Under the pieces are notes generated by a model. The model was not told the origin of the DNA, did not search any database, and worked only from the letters and a program-made list of their open reading frames with translations. From Mastigamoeba balamuthi (taxonomy: Eukaryota > Evosea > Mastigamoebida > Mastigamoebidae): 64,000 bases of DNA. Positions 1 through 11,215 of this stretch are shown here, in pieces (the first letter of the stretch is position 1; the number at the start of each line of letters is the position of its first letter). Position numbers and translations under genes: made by a program. The stretch spans positions 680,014-744,013 of the forward strand of contig CACRSC010000472.1 in assembly GCA_902651635.1 (NCBI GenBank). Reading direction: 5' to 3'.

Positions 1-65
1 GGCACTAAAGCCCACCCCACTCCTCCCTTCCTGGGGGGGACCACCCCCTCACCTGAGCACCGCAG

Positions 66-1459
66 TCGGCCCAGAGCCTGCAGGAGAGCACGGACATCGA
101 CGCGGACGGGGACGGCGACCAGGGGAGAGTGGACAGCCCGCCGCAGAACCCGCTGGCGTCGGAGGGCGTCGACGAGGACGAGGGCGAGTACGCCGACGGC
201 GACACGCCGCAAGGCCGCGGACTCAGCCAGCGAATCCCGTACTCGCGTCTCTCCCCTCGCTTCTCCGTCGCTTCTTTTGCCCCAGCACGCGTTCACTCCC
301 CTCACGGAGCACGCGTACCATCCACAACGCCTTGCGTTCCGATTTCTCACTGTTGCTCGTGTCGTTTGTTTCACTGCGGGGACTTCACTTTTCATCGAAC
401 GGGACAGAGGCCTGACGTCTCTCAATGCGGGCAGGCCAGGATCGGAGGGTGATGCCGGGCGGAGCGAGGAGGAGGAGGACGACAACATGGGAGGGGGCGG
501 GGGCGGCGGGAACGCCGGGAGGTTCTACAACAAGGCCGACTACGCCCATCTCGTGAGCCCCTGCAGATCCCCTTCCCCTCCTTCCCAGCATGCGGGCTCC
601 TCATCCTCACTACCGTGCACAGGACGTCAGTGGCGAGGTCAGAGAGCTGTTCGAGTACATCGACCTGTGCAAGCCCACGGACGTGGAGCTCGAGACCAAG
701 TTCAAGCCGTTCATCCCCGAGTACATCCCCGCCGTGGGCGACATCGACCCGTTCCTCAAGCCGCCGCGGCCGGACAAGGCGCCCGCGGCCTCGGCGACGG
801 TGGCGGGAGGGGCGCCCGCGGCGGGGCAGGCGGCGCCAGCGTCCGCGGCCCCCGGGGAGCTGCTGGGCATGACAGTGCTGGACGAGCTGGGCAAACAGAG
901 CGACCCGGCCGTCGTCGAGATGATACTGCGGCAGAACAGCAGGCGCTCGAACCTGCCGAGCATGGACGTGCGCAGCATCGAGTGCGCGGATAAGAAGCCC
1001 AAGGAGATCCTGGCCTGGGTCGACCGCATCGCGCAGTTCCACGCCAGCACGCCGCCGCCCAACGTTTCGTACAGCAAGCCCATGCCGCCCATCGAGAGCC
1101 TCATGCAGGAGTGGCCCCCCGAGTTCGAGGACCTGCTCGAGCGCGCACAGCTGCCCTCGGCGGACATCGACGTCGAGCTGAAGACCTACGCGCGGGTGAT
1201 CTGCGCGCTGCTGGACATCCCCGTCTACGGCAACAACCTGATCGAGTCGCTGCACGTGCTCTTCACGCTGTACAGCGCGTTCAAGGAGAACCAGCACTTC
1301 GGAGCCAACAACAGCGACGGCGCGACGATGACCAACTCGATGGCGATGACGGGCGGGCCCATGCTGGGCAGCACGGCGCCCATGGGGGACCCCTCGCTCT
1401 CGCTGACCGCCGGCGCGCCGCGCGAGTCTGAGGGCTCAGGCAGCTTCGGCGGCATGTAG
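66..1459 (+). CDS. IFT46: Intraflagellar transport protein 46 homologue (5' partial)
   Basis: IFT46 is an IFT-B core subunit of the trains that build flagella. The window opens in an intron. Visible exons are about 66-238 (acidic, disordered), 435-552 and 623-1459. The GT-AG junctions have matching phases (phase 2 at 238/435, phase 0 at 552/623). The spliced product reads FYNKADYAHL followed by DVSGEVRELFEYI, then KPFIPEYIPAVGDIDPFLK and MPPIESLMQEWPPEFEDLL, which are hallmark stretches of the IFT46 C-terminal domain. A Gly/Ala-rich linker precedes the domain and a Met/Gly/Ser-rich tail ends it. The start codon lies left of the window. Family assignment is strong; the edge of the first visible exon is uncertain because 84 is an alternative acceptor. 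The gene implies a flagellated life stage. Confidence 0.9.
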
Positions 1460-2142
1460 ACACACACCAAGGCAATCAACTCAGACCCCCCAAAACAAGA
1501 CTGTGGACCCGCAGCTTTGCTGCTTCATGTTCAACACACGCGACCTGCGCCGGAGGGAGGGAAAGGAGAACGCTGGTGCCACCAGCTGCCCGTGTCGCAA
1601 GACCCCGCGCCATTCCAACCGCCGAAGAATCTTCCTGAAACTACTCTTCTCATTTTCGTCGATCGACTCAGAGCCGGATCGATCCTCGGCACGTCACCCC
1701 CTGAGATACCCACATCGGTGATGCCTCACCCGTTGTGCGCTCGGTGGAAACACCGCGCGGCGCCCCCCCTCACTTCAGCAGCAAATCCGGCCTCGCCAGA
1801 GAGATCAGGGATAATCAGGGGGCTTCCGTGAAAGGGCCGCCGCCCAACGTGTGAGATGAGCCGGCCGGTCAGTCACTCTCGCGGACTCGTCTTCCGAAGG
1901 AGCTACAGGCGGCCATGCTGCGGGGGTAGGCACAGCGTGGAGGCAGCTCGCCGCCGCGCGCGAGGCACGTGAGTCACACCTCTTTTTGCGGGCCACAAAA
2001 CGGGGCATGATTTTTGCGTCAGGGAATGCACTTCTTGCGGTTTGATATTTTCGCAGGAGAGAAAGTGCACATATGACGCGATAGAAGAGGATACTTATTC
2101 CGTGACGCGAATGGCCCCGATGCACCGAATATCTCGGATCAC

Positions 2143-2152
2143 TTTTATAAAA
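2143..2152 (+). promoter_or_regulatory. TATA-like element upstream of the aminotransferase gene
   Basis: The 764-bp gap 1460-2223 holds no convincing gene. It ends with a TTTTATAAAA stretch about 70 bp before the ATG at 2224, followed by a pyrimidine-rich leader. Position and sequence fit a core promoter, but no transcript start is known. Confidence 0.35.
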
Positions 2153-2223
2153 CAACAGTCGCCAGCAACACCTGCTTCTCTTTCCCTCCGACCCGGAAAC
2201 CAAGCTAGCTACCCACCACACAA

Positions 2224-3657
2224 ATGACCACGAACATCTCGCGCGCTATGTCCAAGCAGGAGGTGGACAACATCCGCCCCGAGCAGGTCCGCGAGGTCCT
2301 GAGCTCCGCGGGCCTCATCGCCGACGGCTACCCCTTCGTTCTCGACCTCGAGGTAAACACAACCAGCCAGTGGCTCTCGCAGTCCCCTCTCATCTCACAC
2401 GTTGTGGCTTCCGACACGCAGAAGTCCAAGGGGGTGTGGCTCGTGGACGCTGTTAGCGGGAAGCGAATCCTCGATGGGTTCTCGTTCTTTGCGACGTGGG
2501 CCCTGGGGCAGAACCACCCCAAGATGAGCGACGCGGCCTTCGCAGAGAAGCTCCTGCGGGCCGCGCAGCACAACCCGCCCAACGCCGACGTCTACACGGT
2601 GGAGCTGGCGCAGTACGTTGCGACGTTCAAGCGCGTACTGATGCCCGAGGAGTTCGTGCACCTCTTCTTCATCGCCGGCGGGGGCCCGGCGGTGGGCAAC
2701 GCCATCAAGTGCGCCATCGACTGGAAGGTGCGCAAGAACATGGCCCGCGGCGTCGGCGAGGTCGGCAAGAAGATCGTCTACTTCGACAACGCGTTCCACG
2801 GGCGCACGGGCTTCCCGCTCTCGTGCACCAAGAGCTCCGTTCACAAGTACGCGTACTTCCCGCGCTTCGACTGGACGGCCGTTTGCGGCCCTCCGTGCAC
2901 CTCCGAGGAGCTCTCGGAGAACGAGATGGCGGCCGCGGAGGCGAGGGCACTCGACGACGTTCGGCACGCGATCGTCGAGAGCAACGGGGACACCGCGGCC
3001 ATCATCCTCGAGCCCATCCAGGGCGAGGGCGGCGACATCCACTGGCGCGGCCAGTTCCTCGAGGGCCTGCGGCGGCTGGCCGACGAGCTCGAGGTGATGC
3101 TCATCTACGACGAGGTCCAGACGGGCGCGGGAACCACGGGCAAGCGCTGGGCCTTCGAGCATTTCGGCAAGGCGGTGCCCGACATTGTCGCCTTCGGCAA
3201 GAAGACGCAGGTCGCGGGCTTCATGTGCACTGCGCGCGTCGACGAGGCCCCCGACAACGTGTTCGCGCTATCGGGCCGCATCGACTCGACGTGGGGCGGC
3301 AACCTCACGGACTTTGTGCGCGGCCAGCGCATCTTGGAGATCATGGAGGAGGACAGCCTCATCGACAACTGCGCCGAGGTCGGCCTCTACTTCCTCGAGC
3401 GGCTGCGGGAGCTGGCGCGCAAGTGGCCACTCATGACTCGCGTCCGCGGGAGGGGCATGTTCCTCGGGGGCTCGCTGCCCACGTCGGAGATGCGGGGGCG
3501 GCTCGTCAAGACGGCTCTCGAGCAGGGGCTGCTCGTGCTGAGCTGCGGCGACTCGTCGTTCCGACTGCGCCCGCCGCTGGTCTTCACGAAGGGCGACGTC
3601 GATACGGCCATCGAAATTCTGGACCGCACGTGCAAGATAGTGTTCACCTCTGCTTGA
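2224..3657 (+). CDS. lat: L-lysine 6-transaminase (lysine epsilon-aminotransferase)
   Basis: A class-III PLP-dependent aminotransferase that moves the epsilon-amino group of lysine to 2-oxoglutarate, giving a semialdehyde that cyclises to piperideine-6-carboxylate. Motifs match the bacterial LAT family over the full length: VYTVELAQYVATFKRV, LFFIAGGGPAVGNA, AFHGRTGFPLS, ILEPIQGEGGD, LIYDEVQTGAG, DIVAFGKKTQV (PLP lysine, codons near 3199-3204), STWGGNLTDFVR and FRLRPPLVF. The reading frame is open throughout, but 2353-2421 (69 nt, GTAAAC...CGCAG) is almost certainly an intron of three-fold length with no in-frame stop. Removing it turns a 23-residue insertion absent from bacterial LATs into VLDLEKSKGVWLVDA. 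The mature protein would be about 454 residues. LAT is best known from actinobacteria, so lateral acquisition followed by intron gain is likely (inference). Confidence 0.9.
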   Translation: MTTNISRAMSKQEVDNIRPEQVREVLSSAGLIADGYPFVLDLEVNTTSQWLSQSPLISHVVASDTQKSKGVWLVDAVSGKRILDGFSFFATWALGQNHPKMSDAAFAEKLLRAAQHNPPNADVYTVELAQYVATFKRVLMPEEFVHLFFIAGGGPAVGNAIKCAIDWKVRKNMARGVGEVGKKIVYFDNAFHGRTGFPLSCTKSSVHKYAYFPRFDWTAVCGPPCTSEELSENEMAAAEARALDDVRHAIVESNGDTAAIILEPIQGEGGDIHWRGQFLEGLRRLADELEVMLIYDEVQTGAGTTGKRWAFEHFGKAVPDIVAFGKKTQVAGFMCTARVDEAPDNVFALSGRIDSTWGGNLTDFVRGQRILEIMEEDSLIDNCAEVGLYFLERLRELARKWPLMTRVRGRGMFLGGSLPTSEMRGRLVKTALEQGLLVLSCGDSSFRLRPPLVFTKGDVDTAIEILDRTCKIVFTSA

Positions 3658-3799
3658 GTTCACGACTGTAACCACCGAGCATGTTTTCAACGACGAGGCT
3701 CGAAAGACATCTTTCCGCAATAGTTGAACTGCTCATTTTGATCAACAATCCCCCCCCTTGGGACAACAATCAAGGGGAAAGCAACTGTGGGCTCATTGT

Positions 3800-4327
3800 T
3801 CACTCGTTCGAGGCCTGTGAAAATACTGAAACCCGTGGAAGGCTTGGCTTCTTGAAGGGCTGGCAGGCAACTGCAGTTCCAGGGAAATGGTCGCTGGCTA
3901 GACGTCGGAGCACTTGGAGCCTTGCACCCTGACGGGCATGCTCTTTCTTTGTGAATATGGGGTACTGAAGGGATCGGATACACAACCGCGCCATCTTGCG
4001 TCTGAGGATTCGGTCATGTAGCACCGCCTTTCTCTTGACCCTCTCGCACTCGAGGTTCCTGATGTGGGCAGCGATCTCCGCATCGATCTCGGCGTCGATC
4101 TTGGCCTCTGCTTCCTTGAAGAACTGCTCCTCCAGGCATTCCTCCGGGCTCTCGGGTGCCGGGTCGTCCGCGCGCACTCCCGAGGCCCTTCCCACGGCCA
4201 TCTCGCTCTCCTCCTCGTCGACGTCCATGCACACCCTCTCCCCAGTCATCTCGCGCTCCTCCTCCTCAGCGACGTCCTCGGGCGTAGTCGAGTAGTCGCC
4301 CGTGGGAGTTGTGTCCGAGTCGCTCAT
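3800..4327 (-). CDS. Hypothetical acidic/coiled-coil protein
   Basis: Not recognised. From the ATG at 4327 (MSDSDTTPTG) the frame encodes a strongly acidic N-terminal half (EEEEREMTGE, DVDEEESEM). A charged, probably helical stretch follows (EEQFFKEAEAKIDAEIDAE, then ECERVKRKAVLHDRILRRK). The frame continues to 3800, but codon quality drops after about 3985. The region 3985-3925 could be an intron (a GT near 3978, a CAG near 3930), giving an earlier stop. It is divergent from the TOP3B gene. An acidic segment followed by a basic helix would suit a nuclear protein, but no family is assigned. Confidence 0.4.
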   Translation of the reverse strand: MSDSDTTPTGDYSTTPEDVAEEEEREMTGERVCMDVDEEESEMAVGRASGVRADDPAPESPEECLEEQFFKEAEAKIDAEIDAEIAAHIRNLECERVKRKAVLHDRILRRKMARLCIRSLQYPIFTKKEHARQGARLQVLRRLASDHFPGTAVACQPFKKPSLPRVSVFSQASNE

Positions 4328-4551
4328 TTTCTTCTGCGCGTTTTGTGTGCCGGTATCTCGTGGCAAGAATCAAATGACCACTCAGATCTCTGGAGAGCCT
4401 CAAATCAGCTGCCAGGCTGGACCTTCGGGCTCGGTCAGCATGCCACTTCCAATCGGGGGCGGCGCACAGACCGACCCACGGAGCTGTCGACAGAGAATCT
4501 TGTGCCAGATACCGGGGACGACACGTCAGAAGATACGGCACCCTCTGGCCG

Positions 4552-7500
4552 ATGCAGAGACGCGCGCTGAGCATCCAGAGGCAGCCGCCAGCGCCAGCGC
4601 CCCTCAGCGCCCAGCGCCCAGCGCCAGACACCCTGGGCAGCGCAGCGCCGGCGCAGCAGCAGCCCCAGCGCGCGCTGTGCGTCCAGCGGCCGGGCCAGTG
4701 CCCGCCGGCCTCCCAGCAGCCGAGCTGCCACCCGCCCCCCGCAGCCGCCCCGGAGCCCCCGCAGCTCCCCGACACGTCAGCGGCAGCGGCAGCGGCACCG
4801 GCAGCGGGGATGCGGCAGCAGGCCGGCGCCCAGGGCACACCGAAGCTCAGCGTGCAGCGACCGCAGTCGTCGTCGCCGACGCCGATGCCACCGCAGAGTA
4901 GGGACGACGGGCTCGCGAAAAAGGTGACACAGCCACGTCACACAAAATTACGTGTGGGGGAAAACGCGAACGACGCACCATAATCGCAGGAGCGCGAGAC
5001 GGCCAGCAGGCCAGCAGCGGCACCTCTGTCCATCGTGAGGAGCAGCGGCAGCACTGCAGTAGAGGCCACCGGCGGCGGCAGCAGCAGGGCAGCCACCGCG
5101 ACGCCACCGCAGAGGACAACGACAGCAGTGCAGCGCCAGCAGCAGCAGCAGCAGCGGCAGCAGCAGCGGGTGCAGAGGGTGGTCTTGGAGGACGAGGCGC
5201 GGGAGTCGTGGGGCGCCAGGGACGTCGTGGTGCTGATGGTCGCGGAGAAGCCCAGCGTCGCCAGCGCCATCGCGCACGTGCTGTCGCACGGCACGGCCAC
5301 GGCGCGCAGGGGCATCTCGCCGGCCAACGCTGTGCACGAGTTCCGGGCGCCGTTCCGCGGCGTCAGGGGCGGGGCGCTGTTCCGGGTGACGTCGGTGACG
5401 GGCCACGTGTACAGCGTCGACTTTGCGGCGCATCTGGCCAACTGGGACTCGGCGGCGCCGGTCGAGCTGTTCACGGCGCCCGTGCGCAAGGTCGAGGCCA
5501 ACGCGAAGCTGCCGGTGTGCAGGCACCTGCAGGCCGAGGCCCGCGACGCGTGCGCGCTGGTGCTGTGGCTCGACTGCGACCGCGAGGGCGAGAACATCTG
5601 CTTCGAGGTCATGCAGAACGTCGTCCCCAACCTCGACAGGCCCGCCCGCGTCTACAGGGCCCGCTTCTCCTGTGCGTCCGCCGCCGACGCCAGCCACTCC
5701 TGCCCTCTGATGCTCCCCGCCTGCCCGTGACCGCCACAGCCATCACTGCCCCCGACATCGCGGCGGCGATGGCGAAGCTGACGGTGCCCAACGAGAACGA
5801 GGCGAGGGCCGTGGACTCGCGCCAAGAGCTCGACCTGAGGGCACGCCAACGCCAACGCCAACGCCAGCACTCGCACGACACACACCCGCGGGAGTCCAAC
5901 GCACGCGAGCGCAGGTGGGGGTGGCGTTCACGCGGTTCCAGACGCTGTTCTTCAGGGACAAGTACGGGGGGCTGGACGCGTCGCTCATCTCGTACGGGCC
6001 CTGCCAGATGCCGACGCTGGGGTTCTGCGTCGACAGGTACGACGAGATCCAGGCGTTCGTGCCGCAGCCCTTCTGGTACGTCGAGCCCGTGGTCGACGCC
6101 GGCGGCCGCGCGCTGCGCCTCGCGTGGGCCAGGCACCGCGTGATGGACCGCGGCCACGCCGTGCAGCTGTTCAAGGGCCTCAAGGACAGCAGGGCGGCGA
6201 CGCTCGAGGCCGTCAAGGAGAAGGAGACGCGCAGGGCGCGGCCCGTGCCGCTCAACACGGTGGAGCTGCTCAAGGTCGCGTCGCAGAAGCTGAGGCTGGG
6301 CCCGCAGCACACGATGCTCATCGCCGAGCGCCTCTACACGTCGGGGTACATCAGCTACCCGCGCACAGAGAGCTCCGCGTACCCCGCCGCCTTCGACATC
6401 GTCGCGGTCCTCAAGGAGCACGCGCAGAACCGCTCGTGGCACGCACCGCCTCTCTCGCAGCGAGTGAGCTCCTCTGCTAACGAGGCAGCAGGGGGCCGTA
6501 CGTGCAGGAGCTGCTGAGCGCGGGGCTGACGGCGGCCAAGGAGGGCGTCGACATGGGCGACCACCCGCCAATGTGAGCGAACAACTGCACAGCGCACGCC
6601 CGCATGCATTCGCTGACCGCTGTGCTGCACCGCCGCGCGTCCTGCAGTACTCCGATGACGTCTGCCGACGAGGGCGTGCTCGGTGCAGACGAGTGGCGGC
6701 TGTACGAGTACATCGCGCGGCACTTCATCGCGTCGGTGAGCCCTGACTGCCGTCTGGCCAAGACCAAGGCCACCTTCTCGATCGGCGGCGAGCAGTTCAA
6801 GATCTCAGGTGCGCTGCGCCTCGTGCGCCCGGGGCTGCGGCTCACACTGGGGGGCCCCCGTAGGGAGCAGGGTGACGTCGCCGGGGTTCACGGCGGTTCT
6901 GCCGTGGTCCGAGTCGCACGACGTGGCGATGCCGGACTTCAGCAGGTATGCGATACCGTCGCAGTTCGCGGTGACGAGCATCGAGCTGCTCGAGGGCAAG
7001 ACGTCGCCCCCGGACTTCCTGACGGAGAGCGAGCTCATCTCCCTCGTGCGGACCTCAACGAACAAACCCTGTCGTACTGACTCAGCGAGCTTTGCCTTTG
7101 CCTTTCAGATGGAGAAGAACGGCATCGGGACCGACGCGAGCATTCCTGTGCACATCAACAACATCTGCGAGAGGCACTACGCCAAGGTGGACCAGGCCAA
7201 GCGCACCATCGCCCCCACGAAGCTCGGGATCGCCCTCGTCCACGGATACCGTGCGCTCACCCCCGACACTCGCCGCCCGAAGCGGCTCAGCGACGCACAG
7301 TGCGCATCGACCCGGAGCTCGTGAGGCCCGCCGTGAGGGCGAACATCGAGAGGTCCATCACGCGCATCGCCAAGGGGGAGGCATCGTTCGAGGAGGTCAC
7401 GAGGGACGCCGTCGCTGAGTTTACGCAGAAGTTCAAGTACTTTAGCGAGAAGGTCCTCTCACACACTCCCGGGGCGGGCGACTCAGCACAGCAACGAGCA

Positions 7501-8349
7501 GATCGCGCTGATGGACGAGCTGTTCGAGGCGTCGTTCTCGACCATCACGGAGACGGAGGGGAAGCTGCTGACGCGCTGCGCGCTGTGCAGGCGCTTCATG
7601 TCGCTGATCTCGCGCAGGCCGACGAGGCTCTACTGCGAGACGTGCCAGAAGACGTACACGCTGCCGCAGGGCGGCATTATCAAGGAGACGGGCAAGGGCC
7701 TCGTGTGCCCGCTGGACAGGTTCGAGCTCGTCATGTACACCAGCGGGCCCGGGGAGCGCACGCGGGCGTACAACGTGTGCCCCAACTGCTACAACAGCCC
7801 ACAGATAGAGGACATGCCCGAGGGCTGCGGGTGCAACAGGTGCCCCAACCCCGACTGCCCGCAGTCGTGCGAGTCGCGCTCCCTGTTCAGGTGCCCCGAG
7901 TGCGACGTGGGCACAGTCGTCCTCGACCCCACCGGGCCGCCCAAGTGGCGCGGCTCCTGCAACATGTGCAACTTCCTGATGGTCTTCCCCGACAGCACCA
8001 TCAGTGCGCCCTTCGACCCCCCACCGCTCCCGCATGGCACCCACACAATATCGCCAGAGGTCGAGGTGCTGGACGATGAGTGCGCCGAGTGCGGGGCAAC
8101 AAAGGCCAGGGTGGAGTTCAAGGCGGCCGAGAGCCCGCTCCCTGGAAAGCAGACGCAGACGACAGTGTGCCTGCTGTGCGACGAGTTCTTTGCGAGCCTG
8201 TGCTGGCAAGGGCACGTAGGCGCTCGCTCTGTCCTGCGCTCGCTCACAAGAGGGCTTGCAGGAGCGCGAGGAACACCGTGCGGCGCGGACGTGGGGGCTA
8301 TCGCGGCAGGGGCCGTGGCCGCGGACGTCGCGGAGGCTACAAACATTGA
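4552..8349 (+). CDS. TOP3B: DNA topoisomerase III-beta
   Basis: Type IA topoisomerase that passes single strands of DNA (and, in TOP3B, RNA). Proposed exons: 4552-4923, 4990-5671, 5740-5840, 5915-6438, 6492-6572, 6648-6808, 6864-7045, 7109-7250, 7301-7452, 7487-about 8215 and about 8251-8349. The Toprim domain shows MVAEKPSVASAIAHVLSHG and LWLDCDREGENICFEV. RARFSSITAPDI, QELDLRVGVAFTRFQT, ISYGPCQMPTLGFCVDRYD and the active-site Tyr in SGYISYPRTESSAYP follow, then GIGTDASIPVHINNIC and several Cys-rich zinc motifs. The tail is an RGG-type box, GRGGYRGRGRGRGRRGGYKH. The N-terminal extension before the Toprim is long, Gln/Pro/Ala-rich and carries a CAG-encoded poly-Q run near 5138-5170. Two introns (5841-5914 and 6439-6491) must start with GC; the 7453-7486 intron is 34 nt. 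The start is uncertain: 4552 is the first in-frame ATG, but an upstream exon is possible. Confidence 0.9.
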
Positions 8350-8389
8350 TGCCCGCGGAGCCGACTCGTGCGGGAGCTCCTCTCGGGCC

Positions 8390-8395
8390 AATAAA
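8390..8395 (+). terminator. Polyadenylation signal of TOP3B
   Basis: AATAAA lies 41 nt after the TGA at 8347-8349, a normal position for a cleavage and polyadenylation signal. The convergent HAD gene ends at 8491, about 95 nt further on. Confidence 0.5.
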
Positions 8396-8490
8396 CGACG
8401 GGGACCACCTCCTCCGATGTGGTACAACGCTGCCTTGGGTTGGGTTGCTCATGTGTAGTGTAGTGCACGCGTCTCTCGGCTCATACCGGC

Positions 8491-9785
8491 TCATACCTTG
8501 AGGGGGGCCTTGCGCCTGACTTTGATGTCCACGAGCTCCTTGCGAACGGCGTCGGCGACGTCCGCGAGGCCACTGCACCACGTCGCGGGGTCCATGGAGA
8601 GGAGCCGCGTGATGACCATCGCGGTGCCCTTCTCGAAGCCCCCGACCTGTAGGCACCCCGTCCACGGTCTCTCCCCGACCCCCACAAAGCGCACTCCGCG
8701 GTCCGCGGCCATCTTGGCCAGCGGGCCGTCGTTGCCCAGCGGCGCGTCGCCGAAGAAGACGACCGCAGACCCCCCGGGCCTCACGTCGAGCAGCCCCCTG
8801 CGCTCGAGCCACTCCACGGGCGTTCTCTGCGGGGGGGCCGGTCAGCGCTGAGCCGCAACGGCCACGAGGGACCCCCGGTCACCTTATCGACGCCGGCGCG
8901 CGTGAGCCAGACGCTGCTGGGCGCGAGGTTGATCTTGACCCCTCGCTGCTCCTCGAGGGCGTCTGCGAGGGGCAGCAGGTACTTGCGGACAGACGCCGGC
9001 GTGAGCCCCAGCGCGCTGACGCTGCACACGGCGCCCGGCGGCCCCGCGCACGCGATGACGGGCGGCTCGCCCTCGGCGAACGCCCCGGGGGTCGTGAGGC
9101 TCTCGAGCGGCAGCGCGGCCGAGAGCACCGCGCCCTCCATCGGGGCGCCCGTGCCGCCGCAGGGCCCGCAGCCCTCGAGCAGCAGGTCGATGGCACGGCG
9201 TGCGCCCAGCGGCAGCGCAGCGAGGGCGGCACGGGTGCCCCCGCGGGCCATGTCGCCGAGGGCCGAGAGCAGGCACGAGTGCAGCGTGCTGACGAGGTAG
9301 GGCACGTGCTCCTGCGGGACGACGGTGCCCCCGGGGGCGCCCTCGAGGCGGTAGGCCACGTCCTCTGCGCGCGTCGCCTGCACGAGGTTCGCCCCGCCCG
9401 ACGTGCTCAGCCACACCCTCTCCCTGTGCTGCTGCGGTATGCAGTCCACCACCTGCCACCAGACCCTTTCCCCAGCAGGACGTCAACGTGACGTCAGATA
9501 CAGAATATCTCTGAATTCTATTTATAAACGGAGGTGCAGTTCCAGTGGAGGCGATCCCCCGGGGGTGGCCCGAGCAGGGCGAGGGGGTCCGTGTGCGGGG
9601 GGCGAGAGGTGCCTGTCGTTGGACGCCGTGACGAGCAGCAGGGAGCCGCCGAGCTCGAGGAAGCGCAGCAGCGGCACGTGCGCAGGGCTCTCGCGCAGCG
9701 TCGGCAGCGGGCCGCGCGGCGGCCGAGCGATAAGCGTGTCGTCGACGTCGGAGATCAGCCAGTGGCCAGCCAGTGCCTGCGCCAT
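8491..9785 (-). CDS. HAD-superfamily hydrolase (Cof/IIB-like)
   Basis: Probable phosphatase of the haloacid dehalogenase superfamily. Exons on the minus strand are 9785-9597, 9452-8883 and 8826-8491. All four HAD motifs are visible: motif I GHWLISDVDDTL (nucleophile and general acid Asp), motif II LLLVTASND, motif III Lys in TRAGVDKRTPVEWL across the second splice junction, and motif IV VVFFGDAPLGNDGPLA. The large insert between motifs II and III is a cap of the C2 type, as in Cof/IIB enzymes that act on sugar phosphates. Substrate cannot be predicted. The first intron (9596-9453, 144 nt) begins GCACAC; no GT donor keeps motif II. The second (8882-8827) is an ordinary GT-AG intron in phase 0. 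Confidence 0.75.
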
Positions 9786-9906
9786 CCCTCGCGATCTCCG
9801 TAACAAGCGCTGAAGCAGAAAAACCCCCAGATCTTCCCGATCAGATCTCAAATATCTCTGTGGGCTCACAGAAATCACACTTTTCGCAACTCCTCTCTCA
9901 CTGACG

Positions 9907-11037
9907 TCAATCCTTCCAGGAGCCCTCGAACATGTGCCTGACGCAGGCCTGCGGGTCCGTGGGCGGGCGGGACCTCGAGTGGCCGACGCCGGGCGAGAAC
10001 CCCCAGACGGGCAGGTACACCGTGTCGTCGACCCGCACGGGCCTCTGGGCGTCGCAGATCTCCTTGGGGCCCGTGCTGTGCCCCGCCAGGTGCTCGAGCA
10101 CGGCCTTGGTCCACGCCAGGGGCCCCGTGCGCTTGATGATCTGGTTGTCCGCCGGAGCGTCGGCGTACCACACGGGCTCGCCGGCCATCTCGCGCCTGAC
10201 GTTTTCGGCGACGATTTCGACGGCTCTCCTGACGATCGTGTGGTTCGGGGCCGAGGCGAGCGTCCACTGGACAAACTGGTAGTCGTCGCCGGGGGCGTAC
10301 GGGCGGTCCCACTCGACGCCGACGACGGCAGCGACGCCGTGCTCGCCAAAGGCCCACGAGCGGATGGGGCGCAGGCACTCGGTGTCCCAGTCCGTGTACA
10401 CGCCCCCGTACTCGAGCAGCACGAGGTACCTGAAGAAGTCCGACCTCTCCACCCCCGTCTTGAGCCACAGGTACTCGCCTGCACCCCCGCCAGCTGAGAA
10501 ATCGGGCAATCGATCGGGAAAATAAGCAGCGAGGGGGAGCGGCCCCCGCAACTGAGGTACTGCGTGGCGCGCTGCTCGATGAAGCCGAGCATCGAGATGT
10601 CGTCCCAGACGATGTGCAGGCACCCGGGGTTCTTGCGCACCCACGAGTGGTAGCTGGCGGGCAGCGAGGCCTCGTCGATGCCCGCGATGCTCTTCTTGGT
10701 CCTGCGGTCTCAATTGAATTCACTCGCGCCAACAAGTAAGCGACCCGACGCTCTGGGACCTGTGGATTATGCAGGGCACGGTGAAGTCGGGGTCGAATAT
10801 GAGGGGCGAGGGGTGCGTCAGGGTCGCCAGCGCCGCGGCCGGGCACCTGGCGGGGCGGCACTGGGGCGCGGGGCCGACAGAGGACCGGGGCTTGGGGAGA
10901 GCGATGGTCTGACGGCCCAGCGTCACCAGGAACGCTATGAGGGCGCTGCAGGCGAGCACCCAGGCCGCAAGCAGGCGCAGGCGCTGCGCCGGGGTCCGGA
11001 AGGACCTCCTGGACTTGGTCTCGTCCGAAGTGAGCAT
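9907..11037 (-). CDS. Type II membrane glycosyltransferase, family 32-like
   Basis: Golgi-type glycosyltransferase with the DXD sugar-binding region. Exons are 11037-10760, 10701-10553 and 10493-9907, with matching phases at both GT-AG introns. Residues 1-45 are a short basic cytosolic tail (SDETKSRRSFRTPAQR) followed by a hydrophobic signal anchor (LRLLAAWVLACSALIAFLV). The catalytic part shows PCIIHRTKKSI across the first junction, SWVRKNPGCLHIVWDD, then RSDFFRYLVLLEYGGVYTD with WDTECL (DXD motif) and a later ADNQIIKRTGPLAWT. This is the layout of GT32 enzymes such as OCH1-like mannosyltransferases and related alpha-glycosyltransferases. Donor and acceptor sugars are not determinable. It sits head-to-tail with PrimPol, with a 178-bp gap holding a bZIP-like motif. 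Confidence 0.8.
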
Positions 11038-11094
11038 GCGTGCCCGGGGAGCTTGATAGACTGGGGGGGGGAATCTACACCTGAGAGATTTTGT

Positions 11095-11109
11095 GCCTGC
11101 GTTGCGTCA
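11095..11109 (+). promoter_or_regulatory. Recurrent GCCTGCGTTGCGTCA motif (bZIP-like core)
   Basis: One of four dispersed copies of this 15-mer (others at 13501-13515, 17551-17565 inverted, and 44159-44173 with an AP-1-like variant). This copy lies about 60 bp upstream of the glycosyltransferase start. The core TTGCGTCA resembles a CRE/C-EBP half-site. Its role is inferred only from recurrence and position. Confidence 0.35.
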
Positions 11110-11215
11110 CCACGGACGGAATCAGAAGCCTTACATCTATATTGGCAGGAAGGGCGCACAGGTGTCCGAGAAATCCAGGAATCGGGTGCGCAAGAGAGTG
11201 AGGGTGGTGGCTCAA

